A DNA stretch of 64,000 bases from Tissierellia bacterium (GTDB lineage: Bacteria > Bacillota > Clostridia > Tissierellales > Peptoniphilaceae), in the NCBI GenBank assembly GCA_030538075.1, contig JAUNUQ010000005.1:8727-72726 (forward strand), in the 5' to 3' direction. Of the stretch, positions 34,507-43,730 are shown in pieces. Both the position numbers and the translations under genes were made by a program. Position 1 is the stretch's first letter, and every line of letters starts with the position of its first letter. Under the pieces are notes generated by a model. That model had not been told where the DNA came from and did not search any database. It was given only the letters and a program-made list of their open reading frames with translations.

Positions 34507-35619
34507 ATGGATTTTGTAGAATTAAAACGAGAATTCGATAAACAAAAACCAGAGATGAAGCCGAATGAGCGCTTTGATGCATATCTTAAAGGCGAAGAGG
34601 TAGATTTTTTACCATTTGATTTAAATGGAAGCAATCTGAGTGTAGTGGATAATCTGGGATACACGACGACCCAGATGGCTAAGGATTCTGACGTGCTTTT
34701 CCAAGTGGTCGACTTTAAAAGGGATGTATTAGGGATCTATGATGAATTAATTGGTCTCATTATGCACAATCTGATGGGTTCCGAGACCGTCACGCAGGAA
34801 CATGGAACCACGTATATTACCTCCCACGTGCTAAAAGATTATAAGGACTTTGATTCTCTGCCCAGACTAGACCCTGAGACGAATCCCATGGTGCAGGGTT
34901 TGATCGAATATGCCGAGAGGATAAAAGAGAAATACCCCGATACTGAGATTCGTCTGTTTTCGAATGGGCCATGGTCAACCGCAGGTAAGATACGTGCCAT
35001 TGAAGATCTATTAAGGGACACTAGACGGCATAAGGACGAGTTGATCGCCTTGCTTCGATTGGGGATGGAGACAAATCTCCGGTTTATGGAGTATTTTTGT
35101 AGTCGATTTGGACCTTGTAGGTCCTTGATGATGGATCCGGTGACCTGCCTCAATCTATTGTCCAAAAAACAATTTGATGAATTGTCGTACCCCTACTTAA
35201 AAGAGTATATAGCAGGGGTTTACAAGGTGACGGGATATCGCCCAGGTCTTCATATCTGTGGCTTGACTAAGGGGCTTTGGAAAGACTTAGCCACCTTAGA
35301 TATTGAATATTTCAGTGTAGATAATAGTGAGAGCATCGTGGAATTAAAAGAAATCATTGGCATGGAAAAAATGATCAGCGGTAATATCCCACCAGTAACC
35401 GTGATGCGAGATGGAAGCACCGACGATGTCGTCAACTGTGTACGGGATACGATTCGAGCGGTCGCGGACAATCCAAATGGATTTCTGATCGATGTAGGTT
35501 GTCAATTACCACTCAGGGTCCCTATGGAAAATCTATATGCTTATGTATATGCTATTCGTAAATATGGAGCTAGAGCAAAGATGGGCCAGATGCCAAAAGG
35601 GGCTTGCACGATGGAGTAA
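34507..35619 (+). CDS. UroD/MtaA-family methyltransferase 1
   Basis: Enzyme of 370 residues with the uroporphyrinogen decarboxylase fold, of the MtaA/CmuA kind that moves methyl groups between corrinoid proteins and a thiol or folate acceptor. Zinc ligands are seen as His and Cys in LHICG (about 250) and a later Cys in VGCQLPL (about 335). Residues needed for uroporphyrinogen binding near the N terminus are not evident. Its place directly after metI suggests that the transporter brings in a methylated substrate or methyl acceptor. The corrinoid protein partner is not in the window. Confidence 0.82.
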   Translation: MDFVELKREFDKQKPEMKPNERFDAYLKGEEVDFLPFDLNGSNLSVVDNLGYTTTQMAKDSDVLFQVVDFKRDVLGIYDELIGLIMHNLMGSETVTQEHGTTYITSHVLKDYKDFDSLPRLDPETNPMVQGLIEYAERIKEKYPDTEIRLFSNGPWSTAGKIRAIEDLLRDTRRHKDELIALLRLGMETNLRFMEYFCSRFGPCRSLMMDPVTCLNLLSKKQFDELSYPYLKEYIAGVYKVTGYRPGLHICGLTKGLWKDLATLDIEYFSVDNSESIVELKEIIGMEKMISGNIPPVTVMRDGSTDDVVNCVRDTIRAVADNPNGFLIDVGCQLPLRVPMENLYAYVYAIRKYGARAKMGQMPKGACTME

Positions 35620-35725
35620 TGCTCCAAGAGTTGCCCTATGCTACGAGTAAGGACAATACTAGAATAAGCAAGAATATACACTTGGAAAAATGAGGGGAGA
35701 AAAATCTCTAACAAGGGGGTATTAT

Positions 35726-36745
35726 ATGACGATTAAAAAGAGAGTTCCTGTAAATTTGTCTGTTGGTGGGATTATGTATAATGCTTTTTACACGGGGCAG
35801 TATACAGCAGATTTGTACCTAGACCCACAAAGACAGTATAATACAGCGCTGTGGACTTGTGAAGCAGTTGGAACAGATGATTCTCCAGGATACGGAATAC
35901 AGAATAGTACCCTTTGGGATTTCGGTGGTGAGTTAGTTTTCAGTAGAAAAGAGAAGGTCACTTATTCTATGGGAAAAGAACTTATTGTTCAGACCCCTGA
36001 TGATATTGAAAAACTAAAGTTACCGAATTTAGAGACGGCACCAGCCTTCCAGTATGAAATTCAATTTAATGATATTCAGATCGCAAATGGAAAGAAAGTT
36101 GTCTGCCAGGCTGGTTCGATGCTGGAACATATGCAGCAATTAGCAGGTACAAAGAATGTACTGCGTTGGCTTGTTAAGCATCCTGAACAGATGCATGTGT
36201 TTTATCGAAAAATTACGGACTACCTCTGTGCTAAGATTGACTATAAGATAGAACGATATGGTGCTTCGAATCTGTCTTTGATGGGAACATATCAATTAGA
36301 CAACGACATGATGATCTCTAGGAAGATCTTTGAGAAGATGAGTTTGCCCTATATCATCGAAATTCATGATCGATTTGTAGACGCAGGCATTTGTGGTTGG
36401 TTGATCCACCTATGTGGTGATCACCGTAAATCACTACATTATTGGCTGGAAGAGATACGAATTCCGAAGCATACCGCTTTTTGGATCGGGACAGAAATGG
36501 ATATCGAGAAGACGGCGAAGTTGATCGGAGATCAACATGCGATTTCTGGAAATCTGGCGAATACCTTGATACAAACAGGCTCACCTCAGGAATTGTATGA
36601 TGAGACGAAAGAACTGGTGTTAAAGATGAAACACCATGCCGGTGGTTTTATACTTCGCCCAGACTGTTCTCTGACAGTGAAAGCTCCACCTGCAAATCTC
36701 TATGCAATTGTTAAAGCTTGTAGGGAATTCGGAGATTTTGAATAG
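35726..36745 (+). CDS. UroD/MtaA-family methyltransferase 2
   Basis: Enzyme of about 339 residues, only distantly like the preceding one. Zinc motif candidates are IHLCGDHRKS (about 230) and RPDCSLTVKAPPANLY (about 315). AAGGGGG precedes ATG 35726; an earlier in-frame ATG at 35690 has no ribosome site. It lies 106 bases after methyltransferase 1, and two divergent UroD-type proteins in a row are typical of corrinoid-dependent demethylation clusters. Substrate unknown. Confidence 0.8.
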   Translation: MTIKKRVPVNLSVGGIMYNAFYTGQYTADLYLDPQRQYNTALWTCEAVGTDDSPGYGIQNSTLWDFGGELVFSRKEKVTYSMGKELIVQTPDDIEKLKLPNLETAPAFQYEIQFNDIQIANGKKVVCQAGSMLEHMQQLAGTKNVLRWLVKHPEQMHVFYRKITDYLCAKIDYKIERYGASNLSLMGTYQLDNDMMISRKIFEKMSLPYIIEIHDRFVDAGICGWLIHLCGDHRKSLHYWLEEIRIPKHTAFWIGTEMDIEKTAKLIGDQHAISGNLANTLIQTGSPQELYDETKELVLKMKHHAGGFILRPDCSLTVKAPPANLYAIVKACREFGDFE

Positions 36746-36834
36746 TAATCTCAATAGACGTATTGATTTATTTAGCGTATAGAGCTATCCTGAAAAATGT
36801 CGACAGCAAGTCATCAATTAGATTGTGAAAGTTT

Positions 36835-36877
36835 AAAAGTGTGGGATCCTCATAGTATTTTGGATCACACACTTTTT
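36835..36877. terminator. Bidirectional terminator
   Basis: AAAAGTGTGGGATCC (36835-36849) pairs with GGATCACACACTTTTT (36862-36877) with one bulge. It lies between the methyltransferase and the convergent racemase gene. Confidence 0.85.
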
Positions 36878-36903
36878 CATTGATGCTCATTAGAGTTTTG
36901 TTT

Positions 36904-37596
36904 CTATTCATCGAGCATCTTTTGGATTGCTTCCTCCACATGAATTTTTGTCGTATCGAACAAGGGGAGCGCCGTGTCTTCAGGGTGAATCAGCAGGCCG
37001 ATTTCGGTGCAGCCTAGAATGATTCCCTCTGCTCCCCGGGCTGCCAGCTGATCAATGACAGAAAGATAAATCGCCTTAGAGGATTCGAGGGTTTTTCCCA
37101 TACAGAGTTCCTCAAAGATAATGCGGTTGATCTGTTTCATATCATCTTCATCGGGGATTAGGACAGTCAATCCGCGCTCTTCTAATCGCCCCTTATAAAA
37201 ATCCTGTTTCATCGTATATTCCGTGCCCAATAGGGCCACTTTGGTCAAACCGGCATCTGCAATTGCCTTCGCCGTGGCATCGGCGATATGGAGAAAGGGA
37301 ATTTCTACATATCTCACCATCTGGGGCAGTACCTTGTGCATGGTATTTGTGGCCAATAGGAGAAAATCTGCTCCGATGCTCTCCAGTCCTCGGGCAGCCT
37401 CCCCTAAGATTTTGCCACAGGCGTCCCAGTTGCCGGCCCTCTGAAATTCTTCGATCTGCCCAAACTCCACGCTGTGAAGTAGGATCTTTGCACTGGTCAG
37501 ACCACCGCAACGTGCGCCGATTCCCTCATTGAGTAATCTGTAATATTCCGCCGTACTCTCCCAGCTCATACCTCCAATTATCCCCACTGTTTTCAT
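36904..37596 (-). CDS. Aspartate/glutamate racemase family protein
   Basis: PLP-independent amino-acid racemase of 230 residues. IGGMSWESTAEYY at the N terminus is the family start. The catalytic pair is Thr in ATNTMHK (about 83) and Cys in LGCTEIGLL (about 190). A Thr/Cys pair, instead of two Cys, is known in E. coli YgeA-type enzymes of broad or L-to-D bias. AAAGGGGGATAGG precedes the start. It is a single gene with no clear link to the methyltransferases. Confidence 0.88.
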   Translation of the reverse strand: MKTVGIIGGMSWESTAEYYRLLNEGIGARCGGLTSAKILLHSVEFGQIEEFQRAGNWDACGKILGEAARGLESIGADFLLLATNTMHKVLPQMVRYVEIPFLHIADATAKAIADAGLTKVALLGTEYTMKQDFYKGRLEERGLTVLIPDEDDMKQINRIIFEELCMGKTLESSKAIYLSVIDQLAARGAEGIILGCTEIGLLIHPEDTALPLFDTTKIHVEEAIQKMLDE

Positions 37597-37767
37597 CCTA
37601 TCCCCCTTTCGTGATCATTCGATCGGTCCATGTCATGCAATATCCCTATCTTGATTATATTCGAATAGCAGATGAAAGGGAAGTTTCTCCTTCGATCAAC
37701 GTGTATAAGAATCGATCCATATCAAAATCGGCATAGTGAAGGATTTTTTATAATGATGGAGATGAGC

Positions 37768-37801
37768 ATACAGTACTTCTATGCTACGCAGTACTCTGTA
37801 T
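37768..37801. promoter_or_regulatory. Imperfect inverted repeat upstream of the DUF169 gene
   Basis: ATACAGTACT (37768-37777) pairs with AGTACTCTGTAT (37790-37801), a CT bulge breaking it. It might be an operator; no other signal was seen in 37597-37860. Confidence 0.35.
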
Positions 37802-37869
37802 CAAACAGGGGACAAATATGCCTAAGCATAAGAAAAGCTAATGATAGAACAAAATGCATAAGGAGAACT

Positions 37870-37916
37870 TTGTGTACTTCAAACCCTATTCGTGATAATC
37901 TTAAAACGATTTTAAG
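37870..37916 (+). promoter_or_regulatory. Promoter and palindrome ahead of the DUF169 gene
   Basis: TTGTGT (37870-37875), an 18-bp spacer and GATAAT (37894-37899). Immediately after it, CTTAAAA-cga-TTTTAAG (37900-37916) is a perfect palindrome over the expected start of transcription, placed like a repressor site. Confidence 0.5.
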
Positions 37917-37945
37917 GCAGTGAATAGAAGAAAATGGAGGAATGT

Positions 37946-38752
37946 ATGGATATTAAGCAAAGTGTCGATCTGATTGAAGGTTATTTGGACCTAGACCGAA
38001 AGCCGGTAGGCATCAAGTTCTTCTTTAACAAAGAGGATTTTATGAACTTTGAGGTAGACCAAAGAGACCGTAAAGTGACGTATTGTAATTCCGTGCAGCT
38101 TGCCAGTAAGGGCGCCTGCATGAAGCTGACAAAAGAAAACCAGGGTTGCCCCAACGGAGCATTCGCATTGAACTTTGTCGATGTCCCACCTCCAATCGCA
38201 AGTGGCCAAGGACGTTTCAACAAGGGCATGTACAAAAATGTGGAAACCTCTAAGAGTATCAATGATGATATGCTCTTCATGAAGGATAGAGTCTATGGAA
38301 TCGCCGTAATGCCTTTGGAAGCCTTTCAGGAAGAACCAGATGTCGTCATCGTCGTCAGCAAATCCTATAATATCATGCGATTGATTCAAGGTCATGGCTA
38401 TATGAATGGCTATACCAACAATCTGAGAACCGTTGGGCTACAAGCCGTATGTCAAGACCTGACCACCTACCCATACAACACTGGGGATATCAACATTTCC
38501 CTTCTCTGTCCAGGAACTCGTTTGGTTGCCGATTGGGAGTTGGATGAAATTGGAATTGGCATTCCCTTTGCGAAATGGTATGAGACAGTCGAGGGGGTTA
38601 AACAGACGACCAATCCATTCGAACGAGATGCTAAGAAGAAGGGCATTGAAGAGCGTCTAAATGCGAAAGGCTTGGATACGAGCGAACTGAAATTCAGCAG
38701 CAACTATGATGATGGCTCCTATATTGGTGGGCCCGTTGAAATAGAAGAATAG
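37946..38752 (+). CDS. DUF169 family protein
   Basis: About 268 residues. DUF169 proteins are of unknown function and often lie with corrinoid, methyltransferase or metal genes. Features include the opening LDLDRKPVGIKFFF, Cys residues in VTYCNSVQ, GACMKL, NQGCPNGA, AVCQDL and LLCPGTR that could bind a metal or cluster, and a GYMNGYTNNLRT segment. GGAGG precedes ATG 37946. It lies just before a cobalamin riboswitch. Confidence 0.85.
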   Translation: MDIKQSVDLIEGYLDLDRKPVGIKFFFNKEDFMNFEVDQRDRKVTYCNSVQLASKGACMKLTKENQGCPNGAFALNFVDVPPPIASGQGRFNKGMYKNVETSKSINDDMLFMKDRVYGIAVMPLEAFQEEPDVVIVVSKSYNIMRLIQGHGYMNGYTNNLRTVGLQAVCQDLTTYPYNTGDINISLLCPGTRLVADWELDEIGIGIPFAKWYETVEGVKQTTNPFERDAKKKGIEERLNAKGLDTSELKFSSNYDDGSYIGGPVEIEE

Positions 38753-38823
38753 AAGAAAGAGTTTAGGATATGATCGCCATCGCGTCGCTGGATGGAGATA
38801 AATATCCGGTGGAAAATCCAAGG

Positions 38824-38845
38824 GCCCTCTGCGATAGTAGAGGGC
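38824..38845 (+). terminator. Possible weak terminator of the DUF169 gene
   Basis: GCCCTCT (38824-38830) pairs with AGAGGGC (38839-38845); the T-run is missing. Confidence 0.4.
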
Positions 38846-38901
38846 TCTCAAACTCTTTACGGGTACCACAGATGGATGCAATATCTAGCGAGGGAAACCA
38901 T

Positions 38902-38930
38902 TTGCATTGCATTCTGGTATATGTTAAGAT
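38902..38930 (+). promoter_or_regulatory. Promoter of the riboswitch-controlled transporter
   Basis: TTGCAT (38902-38907), a 17-bp spacer and TAAGAT (38925-38930). Transcription would begin near 38937, just before the riboswitch. Confidence 0.65.
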
Positions 38931-38944
38931 GAACACAATACAAT

Positions 38945-39090
38945 AGACATTCGGAGCAGGGAATCCGGTGAAAAACCGGAGCAGTCTTACCTCTACTGTA
39001 AATGACGACGAGTGGGAGAAATACCATTGCGAAAGCGAGAAGGTTCCCATAAGGAGGACTCATGAGCCAGGATATCTGACCGGATGGCAC
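38945..39090 (+). ncRNA. Cobalamin (B12) riboswitch
   Basis: The class hallmarks are present in order: GGAGCAGGGAATCCGGTGAA at 38953, ACCGGAGC, then TACTGTAAATGACGACGAG, and the B12 box GAGCCAGGATATCTG at about 39064-39078. Outer pairing of CATTCGG (about 38948) with CCGGATG (about 39080) closes the structure. In this class, adenosyl- or methylcobalamin binding shuts down the downstream gene. Downstream is a complete Opp/Nik-type transporter, which is therefore expected to work when B12 is low. Confidence 0.9.
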
Positions 39091-39224
39091 AGACGAATTA
39101 AATTCTTAGGTGGAGAATTTAACTATTTTTGTACCGTTTTTTGGTAATGCGGATTGTGGGACGAGACCATTGGGGAGTTATCCTTCACTACCCCTCGACT
39201 TGTCGTATAATAACCAAAAATTGC

Positions 39225-39277
39225 AACCTCCTGGAAATTCAATTCGGCTGGAATTGTAAATTTGCAGGAGGTTTTTT
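39225..39277 (+). terminator. Expression platform: terminator that also hides the ribosome site
   Basis: AACCTCCTG (39225-39233) pairs with CAGGAGGTT (39265-39273), followed by TTTTTT and directly by the start codon. The 3' arm contains the ribosome site AGGAGG. The hairpin can therefore end transcription and block translation at once. Confidence 0.8.
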
Positions 39278-41011
39278 ATGAAGAGATGGGCCATGGGCAT
39301 CCTAGTGATCATGTTATTGCTGTCGCTAATCGGATGTAGTACAAGCGCGGTTCCAGCCGAAGAGCAGTTGGACCAAAAGACAGAAGAGGCGAAGACGAAA
39401 GGGCCTGCCACAAGGGAAGATCAATCAAAGAAAACAGAAGAGAGTGATGGTCATGTCGAGAACTTGATCATCGGCACTGGAGCAGAGAACAATATCTTTA
39501 ACAGTCAAGTCCAGAGCGATGCCTTTGGAAGAATGAACTACAATGGCCTAACGCAGGGGAACTTCGTCTATGTCGATGAGAATAATGACCTACAGCCCTA
39601 TTTCTTCCGGAGCTTTGAAATCTCAGAGGATGGGACAAAGCTGGTATTCACATTTCCCAAGGATGCCGTCTGGCACGATGGAAAACCAGTATCAAAAGAG
39701 GATATTTCCTTCACCTTTGAGTATATGAGAGATGTGAAAAAGGTAGGGTCTCTAAAGAACTTGGTATCCTGTGAATTCACCGGAGAAAATGAAGCCACCC
39801 TGACCTTCAGCGAACCGGATGCCTATTATTGGCTGAATTCCTCAACGGCGAACACGGCCCATGTCTATCCAAAACATATTTGGGAAGGGGTTGAGGACTA
39901 CCGGGAATACACGGGAGAAGATGGGGCAATTGGCTGCGGTCCCTTTAAATTAGTAAGTAGGGATAAGGATTCTCAAACCTCAGTATATGAAGCAGTACCT
40001 GAGAACAATTATGCTGGTGAGATCTCGATCGATCGAGTGACCCTTCAATCTTATTCTGGAGAGGATACCCTGATGATGGCAATGATCAATGGGGAGATTG
40101 ACGCCATGTTCAACTATGCCAATCCCATCGATGCATCTATTATGGAGACGGTATTTGGAAATCCGGACATCGATCCAGGCGAGAGCGAATACTCCGGTCA
40201 TTACCAGATTACTTATGGAATGGAGAGAACCCCCTGTGAAGACATTCAATTTCGAAAGGCCGTGCGATCTGCCCTCGATTATGAAATGTTGACAACGGTC
40301 ATCAGCGGAGGGTATGGAACGGCACCAGGCGGTGGAGTCATAGCCCCGACGACAAAGGGATTTGATCCATCCATTCCGATATTGAAAACGGACGTAGAGG
40401 AGGCAAATCGACTCTTGGATGAAGGGGGATATCTCGATGCAGATGGTGATGGCTTCCGTGACTATCCAAACGGAGAGCGATTAGATGTCATGGTGACACC
40501 CCAGTTCTCAAAATCGAGCCAAGAACTGCTAAATCGAATAGCAGATACGATAATGGCATCTCTGGGAAGAGTTGGCATTAAATCACATATTGATGAAGAG
40601 AGTTTAAGAAATAGCGAGGTGTGGGAGCAGAATGTCATCGATGGGAAATATGATATCTCCATAGGCTACACGACTTCGGGAGTCGCGCGATACACGAGTG
40701 CGTTTCGGTACTTTGTCGCCTTGCCCAGATTCGAAGGGGAGCAAACCTGGCTATGGGGCACCTATCATGACGAGGATTTCACCAAGACTTTCTATGACAC
40801 CTCCCTCGCCACCAATGACGATGACTATATCAATGGGATGAAGAAATTGCAGCAGATGGCGAATGAAGAATGCTTCGCCCAGGCTCTCTGCTGGGAGAAA
40901 GCTTTCTTTCCCTACCGTTTAGACAGATACACTGGATGGAGGAACTATCCCGCTTGGGGCGTCATCAACTCGAGGACCTGGTTTGATCTGAGAAATATTT
41001 CACCGCAATGA
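39278..41011 (+). CDS. ABC transporter substrate-binding lipoprotein, family 5 (Opp/Nik type)
   Basis: Lipoprotein of 577 residues. The signal peptide ends in lipobox LSLIGCS (Cys about 20), with a charged linker to about 55. The family 5 fold covers the rest, with TFPKDAVWHDGKPVSKEDISF at about 125 (given here in part as DAVWHDGKPV) and DYPNGERLDVMV-type C-terminal repeats. Relatives bind peptides, nickel or nickel chelates. The B12 riboswitch suggests cobalt, a cobalt chelate, a corrinoid precursor, or a peptide spared by B12. It overlaps the next gene by 4 bases. Confidence 0.9.
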   Translation: MKRWAMGILVIMLLLSLIGCSTSAVPAEEQLDQKTEEAKTKGPATREDQSKKTEESDGHVENLIIGTGAENNIFNSQVQSDAFGRMNYNGLTQGNFVYVDENNDLQPYFFRSFEISEDGTKLVFTFPKDAVWHDGKPVSKEDISFTFEYMRDVKKVGSLKNLVSCEFTGENEATLTFSEPDAYYWLNSSTANTAHVYPKHIWEGVEDYREYTGEDGAIGCGPFKLVSRDKDSQTSVYEAVPENNYAGEISIDRVTLQSYSGEDTLMMAMINGEIDAMFNYANPIDASIMETVFGNPDIDPGESEYSGHYQITYGMERTPCEDIQFRKAVRSALDYEMLTTVISGGYGTAPGGGVIAPTTKGFDPSIPILKTDVEEANRLLDEGGYLDADGDGFRDYPNGERLDVMVTPQFSKSSQELLNRIADTIMASLGRVGIKSHIDEESLRNSEVWEQNVIDGKYDISIGYTTSGVARYTSAFRYFVALPRFEGEQTWLWGTYHDEDFTKTFYDTSLATNDDDYINGMKKLQQMANEECFAQALCWEKAFFPYRLDRYTGWRNYPAWGVINSRTWFDLRNISPQ

Positions 41012-41991
41012 GATGGGCAGTAGGATTTTGGAGAAGAATGATCTATTCCATCGTCACAATATTCTTAATTATTTCAATCAGCTTTATGCTGGTTCATCTG
41101 ATGCCGGGCGAGCCGATCGTCGGATTGATCGGTCAAGAAGAGTATTATTATCTATTGGACAATAACCCCGAAGAGCTAGAAAGACTTTCCCTAAAATACG
41201 GCTTAAAGGATCCGTTATTTATGCAGTATGGGAGATATCTGCAGAGCGTAGTAAAACTTGATTTTGGCTACTCCCATATCAATCATGAGGAAGTGGGCCA
41301 GAGGGTCATTAGAGCCTGTTTCAACACCCTGCTGCTATCCATCCCAACTTGGATCATAGGTGGGTTATTGGGTGGGACGCTGGGTCTGATTGCGGGATGG
41401 AAGCCAAAGGGCATCTTTGATCGAGTGACGACGCCGATCTTTTTGCTGCTGTATACGATCCCTTCAAACTGTATAGCCCTACTGTTATTGATCTTGTTCT
41501 CCTATAAGCTGAGACTATTTCCAATCAATGGAATGGTGTCCCCGGGTACCCATGGTCTCGCACGGACGATGAGCATGCTCCGCCATATGACACTTCCTCT
41601 GTTCATCCTCATACTAATGCGCACAGCAGGTAATTTCATGTTGATGAAAAGCGCCGTATCACAAATTCGAGAGGAGGAGTATATTCTGACAGCCAGCTCC
41701 AAAGGGCTGTCAGAATTCGGCGTGTTGTTCCGGCATGTCCTGCGAAATGCCCTCCTTCCCTATGGCACTTCGATGGCAATCCAAATGGGATTTCTGCTTT
41801 CGGGATCCCTAGTGATCGAAACGGTATTTGGATGGAAGGGAATGGGACAATTGATGCTGGATGCAGTAAACCGGAAGGATTTTCCAACGGCGCAGCTCTG
41901 TTTTCTGCTGTCTGCCATCTGTGTGGTGGGAGCGAATTGGATTGGAGAGTCGATCAATATGATGGTGGATCCGAGGCTGAGAAATGAATAG
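41008..41991 (+). CDS. ABC transporter permease (DppB/NikB type)
   Basis: Membrane protein of 327 residues with six segments. The N-terminal LVHLMPGEPI and the loop EEEYILTASSKGLSE (about 220), the EAA motif, are typical. The start overlaps the binding-protein gene by ATGA, and its end overlaps the next permease by 8 bases, so the operon is tightly coupled. Confidence 0.93.
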   Translation: MRWAVGFWRRMIYSIVTIFLIISISFMLVHLMPGEPIVGLIGQEEYYYLLDNNPEELERLSLKYGLKDPLFMQYGRYLQSVVKLDFGYSHINHEEVGQRVIRACFNTLLLSIPTWIIGGLLGGTLGLIAGWKPKGIFDRVTTPIFLLLYTIPSNCIALLLLILFSYKLRLFPINGMVSPGTHGLARTMSMLRHMTLPLFILILMRTAGNFMLMKSAVSQIREEEYILTASSKGLSEFGVLFRHVLRNALLPYGTSMAIQMGFLLSGSLVIETVFGWKGMGQLMLDAVNRKDFPTAQLCFLLSAICVVGANWIGESINMMVDPRLRNE

Positions 41992-42805
41992 GAAAATAGT
42001 TGGGGCTATCAGGCCAAAGAGCTTCTATCTCGGCATGGTGATCATCGTCCTTGTGATGCTTATCGCAGTATTTGCGCCCTTTATCGCATCCTATGATCCC
42101 CATGAGATGATGATCCCTTATCAAAGGCCCAGTCGAGACCATCTACTGGGCACGAATGACGTTGGACAAGATATTTTTAGCGAACTGATCTATGGGACCA
42201 GAGCTTCCCTATTTGTAGGTCTCTTCGCAGCATTTATCATCACGGGAATGGGGACCACTCTCGCAGTCTTGTCGGGCTACTACCGGGGCATTACAGACCG
42301 AATCATTTCCGCTCTGACCAATATCGCGATGGCAATCCCATCACTCCCATTGACAATACTCTTGGTGGCCTTTTTAAAACCGGGGAAATGGAATCTGATC
42401 CTGGCCTTGAGCCTGACGGGTTGGACGGGAACGGCGAGGATACTTCGGACGAAGACGATGGAGATCGCCGAACAGCCCTTCATAAAAATCGAAAAGACCT
42501 TGGGAGTCTCGAATTTGGTGATCATGCTCAAGCATATTTTGCCCAATCTGAAAGACATCGTATTGATGCGAGGCGCCATGATGATATCCTCTGTCATGGT
42601 CACAGAGGCGAGCCTCAGCTTTTTGGGTCTCGGAACATATGGAGAGAAATCTTGGGGGAGTATCCTGCGCTATGCCTTTTTCCGAAATAGCATTCTTCGG
42701 CAGTTTACCTGGTGGTATTTACCGCCAATACTATGTATCTCCGTAACCGTATTGGGATTTATGCTAGTGGGCTACTATGGAGCGACCGATGAAAAGACAG
42801 TTTGA
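41984..42805 (+). CDS. ABC transporter permease (DppC/NikC type)
   Basis: Membrane protein of 273 residues. FAPFIASYDPHEMMI and HLLGTNDVGQDIFSELIYGT after the first segment are hallmarks. The EAA loop near 165-185 reads KIEKTLGVSNLVIMLKHILP. Pairs with the preceding permease. Confidence 0.93.
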   Translation: MNRKIVGAIRPKSFYLGMVIIVLVMLIAVFAPFIASYDPHEMMIPYQRPSRDHLLGTNDVGQDIFSELIYGTRASLFVGLFAAFIITGMGTTLAVLSGYYRGITDRIISALTNIAMAIPSLPLTILLVAFLKPGKWNLILALSLTGWTGTARILRTKTMEIAEQPFIKIEKTLGVSNLVIMLKHILPNLKDIVLMRGAMMISSVMVTEASLSFLGLGTYGEKSWGSILRYAFFRNSILRQFTWWYLPPILCISVTVLGFMLVGYYGATDEKTV

Positions 42806-43730
42806 GCCAATTTTGAGGATAGAGGGTTTGCGTGTGGGCTTTGGCATGGACAAAATCCCTGTACTGCGAGATGTATCTCTCTTAGTCTATCCAAATGACA
42901 GAATCGGGGTCATCGGGGAAACGGGTAGTGGTAAGAGCGTGCTGCTGCTCAGCCTCTTGCAGCTCCTTCCAGCCAATGCGCAGATCGAAGGATCTGCATT
43001 CTTTCATGGACTCGATCTCTTGGGACTAAGCCGCAAGACCCTAGATGGAATACGGGGTAACAAGATATCTTATATTGCCCAGGGAAGTGGAAATAGTATG
43101 AATCCCCTGATCAATGTGGGGGCTCAGGTGGGAGAACCTCTGGTGATCCATCATCAATACACGAAAGCGAAGTCTTTTGACAGGGCGATTGAGCTATTGA
43201 GGCGGTTTAATCTCGGGGATGAGGAGCGACGGGCGAAGATGTACCCCCATAGTTTCAGTGGAGGAATGCGCCAACGGGCGATGATCGCCATGGGCATCGC
43301 CGGAGGGGCAGAACTGCTGTTGGCGGATGAACCGACAAAAGGTCTGGATGTCCAGCGAATAAAAATGGTCGAGGAGACCTTTCGCACACTGGAGGATCGG
43401 GCGTATATCTGTGTCACCCATGACCTGAACTTCGCTCAGAATATCAGTGAAAAACTATTGGTCATGCATTCTTCCTATGTCGTCGAAGAAGGACCGACAG
43501 AGGAAGTGTTCAATCGTCCCCTTCATCCCTATACGGAATCAATTATCCAGGCCATGCCTGAAAATGGCTGCGTCGTGCTACAGGAGCGTATGGACCACTC
43601 CATTGTAGAGTCCGGATGCAGTTATCGGAAAAATTGTATTTACGCGATGGACCAATGCATGAAGACGCCTCCGTACTTTAGTATTTCACAGACTCGTAAA
43701 GTGAGGTGCTGGAAATATGCTGAAATGTAA
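42789..43730 (+). CDS. ABC transporter ATP-binding protein (DppD/NikD type)
   Basis: ATPase of about 313 residues. Walker A GETGSGKSVLL is at about 40, the signature SGGMRQRAMIAMGIAG at about 155, Walker B LLADEPTKGLDV at about 175. The C-terminal Cys residues (SGCSYRKNCIYAMDQCM, CWKY) match the oligopeptide ATPase tail that can carry an iron-sulfur cluster. GGAG six bases upstream favours ATG 42789 over 42777. Overlaps the permease gene by 17 bases. Confidence 0.92.
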   Translation: MKRQFEPILRIEGLRVGFGMDKIPVLRDVSLLVYPNDRIGVIGETGSGKSVLLLSLLQLLPANAQIEGSAFFHGLDLLGLSRKTLDGIRGNKISYIAQGSGNSMNPLINVGAQVGEPLVIHHQYTKAKSFDRAIELLRRFNLGDEERRAKMYPHSFSGGMRQRAMIAMGIAGGAELLLADEPTKGLDVQRIKMVEETFRTLEDRAYICVTHDLNFAQNISEKLLVMHSSYVVEEGPTEEVFNRPLHPYTESIIQAMPENGCVVLQERMDHSIVESGCSYRKNCIYAMDQCMKTPPYFSISQTRKVRCWKYAEM

